Shown here: piece after piece, positions 1 to 11,399 of the stretch
Layout: each line of letters begins with the position of its first letter
How positions within the stretch are numbered: the stretch's first letter is position 1
Assembly: GCA_021464245.1 (NCBI GenBank)
Contig: JADCRB010000037.1
Coordinates: 1-64,000, forward strand
DNA from: Carallia brachiata
Lineage: Eukaryota > Streptophyta > Magnoliopsida > Malpighiales > Rhizophoraceae
Reading direction: 5' to 3'
DNA length: 64,000 nt
The notes under the pieces: generated by a model
The model's input: the letters and a program-made list of their open reading frames with translations, nothing else
Told to the model about the DNA's origin: nothing
The model's database searches: none
Position numbers and translations under genes: made by a program

Positions 1-13
1 TTTTTGTTTGTAG

Positions 14-2923
14 GTATTGAGCGTGAAATTTCATCTCTTCAACTAAGGTATGCTATGCTACTCTCTCTCTGTGTTTCTGACAAATGGGTGGGTTTTTATG
101 GAAGCCTACTTCTTGTCTGCTTTCTCGGTTAATAATAAGCACAAATGGTCCAATTTTTGCAAATTTCAGGAAAAAAGATTGGTGGCAGAGATCAAGAAAA
201 CTGCAAAAACGGGCAATGAGCCAAGTTTTACCTTCCTTTCAATTTTCAACATTTTATTGTTTTAATCAATTATTGTTGGCAATAGTTGGAAACATAAGAA
301 TATAGGATATGCCTGTCATTGTCTATTGTTGCTGCTGCTGGGTTTATCCCATGTTTTTTTTTTTAATTTTATGCAAAAAAAGAATTTTTTGTTGACAGGT
401 TTCCTGATAGGGTCTTAATTTTGTTTCAGTGCTTTTTTTTTTTTTTTTTGTGTGTGTGTGTGTATTTTAAGTTATTTACTTTGTGGCAAGTACTTTTACT
501 CAGGCTATTACAAGAATCTTAGCTCGTAAACTTGTCGGGCTTCAACAACAAATTACAAATTTGCAAGGGAGTCGTGCCCAAATTAGAGGTGTAGCCACTC
601 ATACTTAGGTCAATTCCCACCTAAAAAGTGTTTCTGGAGTAAGTTGAAAATTGTTGTCCCTAATGCCTAGCACTAATCACTTGCTTGTCGTCATCACAGG
701 CACTATATGCCAATACTTCAATTTCTACTGGGATGAAAGGGGCGACTAAGGCAATGGTGGCAATGAATAAGGTTTTTTACTTCAAAGCTTTATTTTTTTT
801 CTTTTTTGGAGTGTTTTCTTCCATTTTTTTTAAGCTGCTAGTGTTTTGACAGACCGATAAGTTTCAGAAACTCTACAAAACATGGCAGTATAATGCAATT
901 TAATGTTTAGATGCTATCTTTCTTGTGTGGACGAGTAAATTAGAGCTTCGTTACATGCACTGTACTTATCTGATACGACTTCAATTCTTCATCCAAAATT
1001 TAGTGTTTATTTTGAAAGACTTTTTTCAGATGCATGCTTGAGCATTATATAACATTAAATTGTATACTTCAGCAAATGGTTTCCACAAAGCAAGCTAAAG
1101 TGATTAAAGAATTCCAAAAGCAGTCAGCACAAATGGATATGACAATAATATTTCTCTTTCAAAAGTAGTTCTTTTTTGTAAAATAACTCCCTGTCCAATT
1201 CCTCATCTAGCACTTTCCTGCTATTTGAAAGACAGTAGATGAAGTTTGGAGACCATGATGCTTATTTAGTTGTCATTTACTTATCAAGTCTTACCCAATG
1301 CAAGATGGTTGTTTGCTGTGATTGTTTGAACGGTTTTGCTTATTGCAACTTGGTGACTGAAGAATTCTATTTATAACATATTTATTTTGCAATTTGTTCA
1401 ATTTGAAATTGAGATGATGTCAGAAGCTATCGATGAAACTCTAGATAAAGGTGAGGCTGAAGAAGAAACAGAGGAGCTCACAAACTAGGTGAATATAAAC
1501 AACATCATTTACTTCTTCTTTCTAATGTTATTTTACAAGTTCAATGCATCTCAAATTTGTGTTTTTATTTATTTTTTTTGTAGGTGCCTGACGAGGTTGG
1601 CGTGGACATTGCTTCTCAGGTTCAATTCTTTGAGATTGACATATTGTATTACAATTGGTTGTAGAGTTCTTTTAAGTTGTACAGTGTTAGTGAACATTAA
1701 GATTCTTGTCCCAACATTTATCAGTTATCCTCATATGTAACGGGTAGGATTGCGTCGAGAAATGCCTTTATTGTTTCTAAAGTCGCTACAAAGTATGTAA
1801 TTCCTTAGTTATAAATTAGAGTCCACCTTTATATTCTAAATGACGTTGGTTGAACCTTGATAAAACATAAGGTTTCTTCATAGTGAAATGAAGGTCACAG
1901 GTCCAAGTTGTGGTAACAGTCTGTTTGTAGAAACAAAGACAACAATTGTACACTTGACCCTCCTATACCCCATTGTTTGGGAGCTTCATGCACTAAGATG
2001 CTGTTATTATTTATATACATAATGAAAATGGTCTTTCTAGCAAAATTGCTGCATGATATTCGTAATTGTTTAGGTGAATCCCTTTATTACGTCTGTCTAT
2101 AAAAGAGTTATAATAATTTTGAAACCCATAACTGAAATCTTGAAATGCACATAAATACTTGGGGAAAATAGAAAAATAGTCACTTAGGCATTTAAAACAC
2201 TTTTCATAATTATATATGTACGCCCCTCTAGTCCATGAGGGGTGACAAAGCACAAAAAAAAAATACTTTTCATTTCGTAGACTTCAACTTAGGCATTATG
2301 TCAATGATTAACAAAAAAATTGTTGGCTGTGTTCTATCAACCTTTAGATAGTAAGATAGTAACATTCTTTTCTTGATATATTGATGACCACGTAGGGTTC
2401 TCATTTGTTTTCTTCATTGATCATAGTTGACTGTTATGTCTTCATATATATTAGTGCCTTAGCAGTAGGGTTAAGATTTCAGTGTCATAGCTTTTAGATG
2501 TCATGTAAACTATATTGGCATTGATTTGCTTGACTGATATTAAAAATGGGGTTCTAAAAACGAGTGGAAAAAGTCTTATGGTGGTGAAATATCTCCAACT
2601 ATAGTAATTTGTCCGCAAATTGTGACCCTCGAAATTTATTCTTTATAACATTCTAGTCTTGAAGTAAAAGTGAAGTTGAGGATTTTATATTCTGTGAACT
2701 TAGAAAGTTCTATCAACAATGGCTAAGGTTCATTAGATTTATGTTTAATGAACTTTTTAATGAGAAGATAAATATTAGAAAAGCATATACAATGTGATTG
2801 AAAAAGTTCCTTAGTATTATTTGCTTGCTTGATTCTTACAAAAAATTGTTCTTTATTTGCAGTCTCAAGTTTCCTGATGTGGACGATCTTGAAAAGAGGT
2901 TGGCATCTCTTCGGTGCATCTGA
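14..2923 (+). pseudogene. Decayed ESCRT-III subunit gene, VPS2.2/VPS2.3 (CHMP2-like), 3' part
   Basis: The family forms ESCRT-III filaments that sort cargo into multivesicular bodies. Exon-like blocks lie in order at 14-47, 170-220, 504-608, 700-771, 1073-1144, 1408-1488, 1584-1619, 1725-1792 and 2863-2923. They encode recognisable pieces such as EKRLVAEIKKTAKTGNE, LQGSRAQIRGVATHT, GMKGATKAMVAMNK, QAKVIKEFQKQSAQMDM, EMMSEAIDETLDKGEAEEE and the C-terminal DDLEKRLASLRCI followed by TGA. The N-terminal exon is left of the window. Lesions seen directly: the first block is one base short before its donor; the donor after 220 reads CC instead of GT; the third block ends in TAG (606-608) where the family has CAG (Gln); the donor after 1144 reads AT; the acceptor before 1408 reads AA; another CAG-to-TAG change is at 1486-1488. 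Introns are retained, so this is not a retrocopy. The last three blocks are still open. I infer a non-functional duplicate or a recently lost gene. Confidence 0.85.
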
Positions 2924-3860
2924 TCAAGAAAAAAATATTTGTTAGAGGTTTTTATGTAAATGTTACTTTACTGGAAAAGAGTGAGAGATGCATTTAAAAC
3001 CCAAACATGGAAAAAAAAACATTGTTATATTTACTAGATTTTCCATTCAATTGACTATAACTAGTCATTTTGCTTCGTTTAAGACTTCCCCAAAAAAAAC
3101 AATGATGCCAAAGTAATAGACTTTAGTTTATTTAGATAGTTTTGTTCGTGATTTTTCCAAACAAAAGTGATCTAAATCAACAAACCATGACGTTTGGCCC
3201 AATTTTTTTTTTGTGAGAAAAATAGTCTTTAAGAAATAGATGCCAAAGATGATGGATAGAATGGTAAAGAATTGCTTCTATTAGATTAACATTTCAGAAA
3301 AAATTATCTGTCAAATTTTTTTTTTGAAATTATAAGAGAGATTATTCATTAGTTTATATTGAATTTTATTACTTCCTAGTGAAAGGAAAGCAACTTTATT
3401 ACTTCCTCACTTTTTGAAATTGCAATTTCGCTAGTTTAGATTAAAAAAATTGAAAGGAACATAATTTTATTTAAGCGATGTAATTTGTCAAATTTAATAA
3501 AATAAACAAACTGGTTTCTTTCAAAAAAGATAAACCAAACAACAAAATAGAACAAAATCCATTGACAGAGGAAAGAGAAAGCTTGAACCTTGGATTTAGG
3601 GGCGCCAAGTCTTAGAGTTGAGGGTGGGTAACATCTTCTTCACTAAGCTAGACTGTAATTTTTCCTAAAATTACCTTAAAATATTATATTACATAAAAAT
3701 TGAGGATAGGCAATTGCCTACCCTCAATAGCCTATCTTCAATAGTCTATCCTCAATTACCACTTATCAAAATATCTAAATATGTTAGATATTACAATATT
3801 TATTATTTTGATAGCTTATTAATTGTCACAATATTTACTTGTGATTAATTCTTTTCTTTG
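2924..3860. other. AT-rich spacer, no gene seen
   Basis: 3' flank of the VPS2 remnant. It holds short poly-A and poly-T tracts and no convincing exon. A short repeated phrase around 3700-3760 (variants of 'gcctaccctcaat / agcctatcttcaat / agtctatcctcaat') is the only local structure. Confidence 0.5.
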
Positions 3861-3867
3861 TCCAGCC

Positions 3868-6800
3868 TCACTACATGGTTGTCCTTAAATAGCTGTTTTG
3901 TGCTTGTTGTATATGACACAACAAACAAAATATATGACACAGCGGTGAGATATTATACGATATATCAGGAAATTATATAATACGTGCAATCAGTCATTAA
4001 CAAAAAAATTTGTATAATGGCGGGTTACATATGTCATATATTTTATATTGACATATCGTATAGTTTCCCTCTTTATGTCGTATATTTTTCTTCTTGTATT
4101 ATATATTACAGTCACAGAACAGCCGCTTAAAGGGCATCCAAAAAGTTTTTCCCATTATGATATTTAAACATTTATATGATTACAATATTTATTATTTTGG
4201 CATCTTATTAATTACCACAAATTTATTTCCCATGAATTCTTTTCTTTTTTTAGGACCATTATATGGTTGTCCTTAAAATGGCTGTTTTGTCCCTATTACA
4301 TATGACAAAAAAAAAATATACAACACAGGGAAGACATTATATGACATATAAAAAAATATATACGACATAGGGAAGACATTATACTAAAATAATAAGTAAA
4401 ATTAAAAATTCTTTTCAAAATTTATTATATTAGAAGTCTCGAGTTCAGTTTTATTAATTTATTAAAAAAATTTGTGCAGCAGTAGTCAGACTGTGGCATT
4501 AAGCGTTGATAAAGAAAATTCAATTTTTTTTTCTTTTTATTTTTTTGGGATTTTTAATTAAATAAGGACTGGGAGACCAAAATACTAAGTACTAACTAAC
4601 AAAGCAACAAAGCAACAAACTGAGTTGATTAAAAAAAATTTTAATTTGGCTCATATTTTTTAATAAGTATAATTAAGTTATAATTTTATACTATATAACA
4701 AGTAGAATCTGTTTAAAATTAAAAAATACAAAAATAAATTTGTGCTGTGTAATATAAGGAGTGAATTTTACTAAAAAAAATAAAATAAAATTAACAAACA
4801 CTAAAAAAAAAACAAACAAATGAGAAGGAACAAAATGAAGAAGAAGGTATTTTTTTTTTAAAGCTTGAGAGACAAGCAACATGTTGTATATTATATCACA
4901 CGTGTAACAAGCAACATTCTAAAAAATTTTTATAATGGCAGGTTACACGCATCATATTTTACTTTGACATGTCTTATAGTTTCCTCATGTCCTATATTTT
5001 GTTACTTGTGTCATATATTACAACTACAAAACAGCCACTTACAAGACAGCCAAAAATTTTTTCTCATTAAATATTTACTTCCATCATACTTTCAGCTACT
5101 ACTTATCAAAATATTTACTTCCATCTTATGCGATTACAATATTTATTATTTTTGCATCTTATTAATTGTCAAAAAATTCACTTCAAATTAACTTTTCTTT
5201 CTTCAGTACCACTACATACTGTTCTTAAATGGTTGTTTCATGCCTGTCACATATGACACAACAAACAAAATATACGACACAGCGGAGGAAATTATACAAC
5301 ATATGAAATAAATTTATACAACACCGGCAACTAGCCATTAACAAAAAAATTTTGTAATGGATGGTTACATATGTCATATATTTTACTTTGATACGTCATA
5401 CAAGTTTTTTACCATGTCATATATTTTTCCTGTTATGTTATATCTGACAGCTACAAAATAGCCACTTAAAAGACAACCAAAAAGTTTTTCCCATTAAATA
5501 TTTACTTCCATCATGCTTTCAATTACTACTTATCAAAATATCTAAACGTTTATGCGATTACAATATTTATTATTTTGATATCTTATTAATTGTCACAAAA
5601 TATACTTTAGATTAATTCTTTTCTTTCTGCACCACCACTACATGGCTGTCCTTGAAATGGCTATTTCGTGTGTGTCACATACGACACAACAAATAAAATA
5701 TACGACATAACAAGGAAATTATATGACATATTAAAGGACATTACATGACACATGTAATCAGCCATTAAGAAAACATTTTTCTAATGGCTGGTTAAATGTG
5801 TCATACATTTTACTTTGACACGTATAGTTTATTCTGTCATGTCATGTATTTTCCCTATTATGCCATATATGACAGCCACCAAACGGCCATTTCAAGGGCA
5901 GCCAAAAAATTTTTCTTGTTAAATACTTACTTCTATTATACTTTCAGCTACTACTTATCAAAATATCTAAACATTTATATAATTACAATATTTATTATTT
6001 TGGTATCCTATTAATTGTCACGAAATTTACTTCAGATTAATTCTTTTCTTTCTGTAGCACCACTATATGGTTGTCCTTTAAATAACTGTTTCGTGCTTGT
6101 CACATATGACACAACAAACAAAATATACGACACAGCAATGGAAATTATATGACACATGTAAGCAGCCATTAATAAAAAATTTTTATGGTGGCTGATTAAA
6201 TGTATCATATATTTTACTTTGACATATCATATAGTTTTTCCTTCATGTCATATATTTTGTCTTTTGTGTCATATATGACAACCACTGAATGGTCACTTCA
6301 AGAGCCAAACAGTTTTCTTAATTAAATATTTACTTACTTCTATCATGTTTTCAGCTACTACTTATCACAACATTTAAACATTTATACTATTAAAATATTT
6401 ATTATTTTTGTATCTTATTAGGGAAAAAAATTTTGTTGTACCTTAAGTGGTTGTGTTGATGACTGTTTCATATAATATAACAAGTAAAATATATGACACT
6501 AAAAAAATTACATGACATATCAAAACAAACTATATGACACATGTATCTTGTCGTTAAATTTTTTTTTAATGACACGTGTAAATTCGTATAATTTTCTTAA
6601 CGTGTCATATATTTTACTTATTATGTCATATATACAGCCACAAAACAGCCACTTAATGGCAGTCATGTAGTGATGCTCATCTTATTAATTGTCACAAAAT
6701 TTATTTCAGATTATTTCTTTTCTTTTTCAGCACCACTACATGACTGTTCTTTAAATGACTGTTTCGTACCTGTCACATATGACATAATGAACAAATACAA

Positions 6801-7130
6801 CACTGCAGAGGAAATTATACGTGTGACCAGCCATTAACAAAATATTTTTATAATAGCTAGTTTAATGTGACGTATCTTTTACCTAGACATGTCGTATAGT
6901 TTTTTTTCGTCATGTCATATATTTTTCCCGTTGTGTCATATATGATAGCCACCAAACGGCCACTTCAAAGATAGTCAAAATGTTTTTCTCGTTAAATATT
7001 TACTTTCATCATACTTTCAGCTACTACTTATCAAAATATCTAAACATTTGTGCGACTACAATATTTATTATTTTGGTATCTTGTTAATTGTCACAAAATT
7101 TACTTCAGATTAATTCTATTAACAGTTTTT
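3868..7130. repeat. Array of about seven palindromic (foldback) units, period about 0.4 kb
   Basis: The phrase 'attaattgtcac' recurs near 3818, 4206, 5161, 5585, 6010, 6684 and 7082, about 390-425 bases apart where the array is uninterrupted. Between recurrences each unit has a hairpin of about 240-280 bases. The left arm resembles 'cactacatggctgtcctt', then 'catatgacacaacaaac'. The right arm is its near reverse complement, 'tgtcatatatgacagcc' then 'aagggcagcc'. The centre is itself palindromic ('cagccattaa ... ttataatggctgg'). Hairpins begin near 3868, 4251, 5207, 5636, 6062, 6440 and 6736. The second is interrupted by about 0.5 kb of unrelated AT-rich DNA (about 4380-4870). Arms beginning CACTA and ending TAGTG suggest a CACTA-like foldback MITE that was tandemly amplified; that classification is inference. 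No coding capacity is seen. Confidence 0.8.
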
Positions 7131-7139
7131 AACCAAACA

Positions 7140-7250
7140 ATAACAAAGCTCGCAAGTTAACTCGGCCGGTAGGGCACTTTACCCCCTTCCTCTAGCCCTG
7201 AGTTCAGAACGCAACATGTACTTTTCTTTTTTTTTTTTTTTGGGACAATT
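7140..7250 (+). mobile_element. Possible degraded tRNA-derived SINE
   Basis: 'agttaactcggccggtagggca' resembles a pol III box A, and 'gagttcagaacgc' about 45 bases later resembles a degraded box B. A poly-T tract follows. No target-site duplication could be recognised, so this is a weak call. Confidence 0.3.
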
Positions 7251-7737
7251 GCTTCTTTTCTTTTTCTTTTTCTTTGTGTAAAACTTCTTTCCTTTCTTTT
7301 TTTTTTCTTTTTGAGTTTCAAAGTTTACAATTTAATTTTTTAAAATTAAATTTTATTAAATGTGAAAAGCTCATACACTTAATTATCCTTTTAATTTCAT
7401 TTTAGTTACTTTCAATAGTATTTGAATAAATTTTTCTTATTTTTATATAGTCTTTTGAGTAATATTTAATCTTTTAATGAAACAAATTATTACCAATGAA
7501 CATTAAATAAGAAAAAAATATCTATAAACATATTGTGTATCTAAACATATATTTATTTATAAAATTCACATTAATTTTATCATAAACAATAGTTATGCAA
7601 AAAAATTATTTTTTCTACAATCACAAAGAGTCTATTGTGTAATCAAATAAGAGATAAATAACTAAATGATTAAATTATTTCTTATATAAAAAATACATTT
7701 AATTAAATCTCAAAAACAAAAAAAGTTTTAAAGCATT

Positions 7738-8062
7738 AAAATTTATGAGATATAGTTATAATATTTATTATGCAAAATAATTAATAATATTTTTTTTTAT
7801 TTTTGATCGCATAAATTTTTATTTTTATTATAAGTATACATATAGATCTCTCCTCCCTAAAATTTTTTTCTAACTTCGTCCCTATTCATATCGTATACAT
7901 AAAATTTACGATATATAATTATAATATTTACTATACAAAGTAATTAATAATATTTTTTTATTTTTCATCACATAAATTTTTATTTTTTTTTATAAGTATA
8001 CATATAGAATTCTCCTCCCTAAAATTTTTTTCTAACTTCGTCCCTGTTCATATAGTATACAT
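7738..8062. repeat. Diverged tandem direct repeat, two units of about 150-170 bases
   Basis: Unit 1 (about 7738-7910) and unit 2 (about 7910-8062) share the order 'ataatatttatt', 'taattaataatattttttt', 'cataaatttttattttt', 'ataagtatacatatag', 'ctcctccctaaaattttt' and 'ctaacttcgtccct'. The last phrases are nearly identical. Origin unknown; it may be a transposon remnant. Confidence 0.75.
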
Positions 8063-9480
8063 CGTAATGGTGTCTTCTACGAAAAAACAAAATCAACTTG
8101 CAACATTGAAATTTTGTTTCCCGCCCGCCCTCATAATTTAAGTCATCGTCAACCACACCAAAAACTTTTCCTTCTCTTATTTTACTCATATGCCCTTGTT
8201 CGTTTACCTTTTATATCCTTCGTATTAAATAAATCAATAATAAAATTTTCAATTCTGTGATTGGCTGCACGCATGTGTGCCAACCATGTTGTTACCATTG
8301 TGTAAGCTACTAAGGATTTCCCTATGTTTAAATCAACCTTCTAACCAACGAAGCATAGATATGGCTAGAATGAGAGATATTAAGTGTCAGATATCTATCG
8401 AATATGGATACGCGATCAACACGCATCTAAAAAATTATAAACAAAAAAAGGACACGGGGTGTCCGACACAGACAGTTGCCGGATAGGACCCTGCAACGAC
8501 ACGAAGGAGAGCCTTTTGAGTACAAGACTGTAACCAGTTGCAGACTGAGTTACATGACTTCAATTTGTTAGCTTGAGACTGAAATCTAATTCAAACATGG
8601 GTGGGGCTTAGTGGATCTGGTGATAGAACGAGCAGATCCGGTGCCCGCAAATCAGATATCAGGAAAGAAAAAAGAAAAGACAAAAAAAGGAAATAAAGAG
8701 CCAATTCAAGTAAAGGCGAGCACTTAGTGAACTTCAGAGCTTGATTCGGGAAACAGCATAAGAGAATTGGGTATTTTGTAGTCGATGATGCAAAACTTTC
8801 ACTGCCACCGAACAAACAATAAAATTGTGAAACCAGTAATCTTTTGACCGAAATGGAGATAAGTTTCACAATTTGAGAGAGAGATGAAGGAGCCGAGGAG
8901 GTGGAGAGGCATTAGAAGGATGGTGCACAGTGAGTTGGGACAGACGGCCGCCGGAGCAAGTGCAAGGAAGATTAACATAGGTTTTGGGCAATGCATTCCA
9001 GAAGGATATCTGTATAAAAGGAAAGCAATGGAGACCACTCATCACAAAAAAGGTTATGGTATTATTGGGTCTTTTCATAAATTTTATCTATTTGATTAAA
9101 TAGAAAAACTGAATATATATAAATATATAACCGTGTTTAAGCCATGTTCGTATCCTAATTTTTTGAAAATTAATGTGTTGCGGTGTCCATGTCGTGCCGT
9201 GTCAGTATAGGAATGTAAAATTGCCGCCTTTATCATGGTAATGCAAGACACAGTAAGGAGTAACATAAGATTGGAAACATTAAATTACTATCCATTTACA
9301 CTTGAAACGTGGGACTCAAAACATTGCACTTCAAACGCGCCACCTAAATGTAACTTGTTCAGAATGACGCACCAGTTTCGCAAATCTACGAAGCTGAGGA
9401 TTTCTTTCGTTTTCATACTTCATTTACAATTTGACTTTAACAAAAATGAAATTTACATCATTCCGAGTTAATTACTGACC
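8063..9480. other. Spacer with repeat-like sequence, no assigned gene
   Basis: An open frame at 8884-9099 (+) encodes 71 residues, basic at the N-terminus, that I do not recognise and do not count as a gene. Between about 8380 and 9205, stretches of the type 'gacacggggtgtccgacac' and 'gcggtgtccatgtcgtgcc' face each other and resemble the ends of a non-autonomous DNA transposon. A similar phrase ('gacgcgtccgacacgtag') occurs near 21750. No clear target duplication. Confidence 0.35.
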
Positions 9481-9574
9481 ATATTAAGATCAATATGCAG
9501 AAACATGTTAACAGTCTGTTAACCTGTCATGAAGAGCCTTCAGCAGCAAATGAACGATGTTAGATTTCTCCAAA

Positions 9575-11159
9575 TCATAGGAACCAGCATCGACAACCTT
9601 GATTATCCTGAGGCCCCTCAAACCACCTGTCCCACAATGGGTTTGCAGGGCCGTTTGTTCTGTGATTGAGAAAGAGGCAGAATTGTGAGCATTATAGATA
9701 GCGGCATTTCAAATCAAACAGCAAAAGAAAGCCTCTATAGATTTAGCACAACTTACACAGCAAGCAGTGGATCAGGCATGGCCCCAACATCATGCAGCAG
9801 CCTGAGCAACACAAACAAAGTTACTAAGTTCTCAGCGAGGCGCAGAAGATCAGTTAAAGGCATTTTACTACTTTCTCTCTACCACTCTTCGCTCTTTTCT
9901 TTTTCTACCACGTGATAAACCTTTGTTTCTAAGCAGAAAAGATTTGTTACACTTACTCTGCACATAAGGTTGACAAATTTTCGGTATTCTCAAGCTCCTC
10001 CAACTCCTCCTGAATAAAAGTCAGGACAAAAATTCAGAATATCATCCCAAATTGCAACTGAGTGCACGAGGCATCAACTTCATATAACTGAATGAGACGA
10101 AATACAGAAATGTTAACATATGCCAAATGACCGATAAACTTCATACAAGACACTAAGCCGAAGCACCAGAAGCCAAGAAGAGCATGCATGTATCAAAAGT
10201 TCTACATTTTCATCACATAGTGTAAATCTCCATTTATTTGCAGGCCGCTAGGCTTTTTATTCTTTATTTTCCTCACTGGTCAAATCTCCACAGATTCATG
10301 GTGAATAGGCCTAATTATTAACCATATTACAAATGAGAACAACAAGAGGGAATATCTTATAATAAAAATCCGAGATTCAATTAATAGTCCAGAGGCGTAA
10401 GAATTACTACAGATAAAACAGATATTATACAGTAAGATGAATCCAGAGGCATGGAGTTAAAGTCATCATTATCCTTCCTCTTTTGAATGTTAGGTAGGAA
10501 TTTTTTGAACGAACCGCACTCCTTCGTATACGTCAACGAGTTGGAGTAGTCTTGCGCTATTTTCACATCTCCATCAGCAAAGGCAGATGAGGGGCTCGTT
10601 GTGACAGTATCATTTATACCAAAGTATTGAACTTTGCCTCTAATCTAAGGCTAAAACAGGACTAAAAAAACATGATGCAAATTAAGCATCAACTCTCTTC
10701 TTCATGACCCAAATGCCTTGCACGAAATCTAAACCTACCTTTTCAGCAAAATGGCGGCACTGAAGCAGTCAACCTCGATCGAGGATTATACATGGTTTAA
10801 AGTTTAAACCATCGTAATGGAAGAATTAATACCAATTTATATTTAGAATTTAGAGACCCAGTTATGCTAAAGCTACATTCTTTGGAAAGTTGAAAGCATT
10901 TAACCTGCCGTGGATTAAGAGAAACGAAAGGCAATTAGAGAAAGTGGGGGCGAAAAAGCAAAGAAATTTTGAAGACAGCAACGCAAACTGACCTCAAGGA
11001 ACTGATTTCTTGCTCTACCCGCTTCAGTTCAGCAAGAATCCGATGCTTCCCTCTCGTCGTTCCAGAAGCTCCTGGCGTAGCTGAACCACTACCGCCGCCG
11101 CCGCCACCGAGAAGTCCTCCGCTCTGTTCCTCAACCGACGACGCCGTTTCAGACTCCAT
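9575..11159 (-). CDS. Heterotrimeric G-protein gamma subunit, plant type A (AGG1/AGG2/RGG1-like)
   Basis: It partners G-beta at the plasma membrane in heterotrimeric G-protein signalling. Exons on the minus strand: 11159-10989 (or canonical donor at 10992), 10009-9957, 9801-9757 and 9659-9575. Translation gives about 117 residues. There is a Gly/Ser-rich N-terminus, then RGKHRILAELKRVEQEISSL, the coiled-coil stretch EELEELENTENLSTLCAE, the family signature MPDPLLAVTNGPANPLWDRW and FEGPQDNQGCRCWFL. The final CWFL is a CaaX-type prenylation motif, preceded by a possible palmitoylated Cys. Type-A members are about 90-115 residues, so the length fits. Oddity: the natural donor (TTGAG|GTCAG) leaves the frame one base short. 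Either a base is missing (TTG-CAG or TTG-AAG would match the family) or a weaker donor four bases downstream is used, adding Arg-Ser. A purine (GA) tract lies in the likely 5' UTR. Family call secure; exon 1 end uncertain. Confidence 0.9.
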
Positions 11160-11277
11160 TGCTCCAATAATTGAATTATTGAAATGAATTACAGCTCCAC
11201 AGACCCAACCATCCCCACCAAAACTTACCTGCTCATCATTGCCATCGAAACTTTTCTCAGCAAATTCGCCGAAGCAC

Positions 11278-11297
11278 AGAGAGAGAGAGAGAGAGAG
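11278..11297. repeat. (GA)n tract in likely 5' UTR/promoter of the G-gamma gene
   Basis: A run of alternating G and A on the plus strand, read as (TC)n on the gene's sense strand, about 120 bases upstream of the ATG at 11159. Such tracts in plant leaders can bind BPC/GAGA-binding proteins; a function here is inference. Confidence 0.6.
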
Positions 11298-11399
11298 AAA
11301 CAGAGATCATCAAACATACAAAAAGAAAGCGAGCAGAAAAAAAATACTTCTGTGAAATCCGTGGAGAAAGAACGTTTGTACGATCTTTGACTTTCCTCC

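Noticed and set aside
4865..6014. Open frames inside the palindromic array
   Set aside because: They fall on the repeated hairpin arms and change from unit to unit, with no conservation of protein.
3868..7130. CRISPR-like array
   Set aside because: Repeats are hundreds of bases long, diverged and palindromic, and the DNA is clearly plant nuclear. No cas genes are present.
8884..9099. 71-codon open frame with a basic start
   Set aside because: No recognisable family, no splice context, and located inside a probable transposon remnant. Kept only as a note.
9685..9915. Plus-strand open frame over the G-gamma gene
   Set aside because: Antisense to exon 3 and neighbouring introns. The minus strand carries the family signature.
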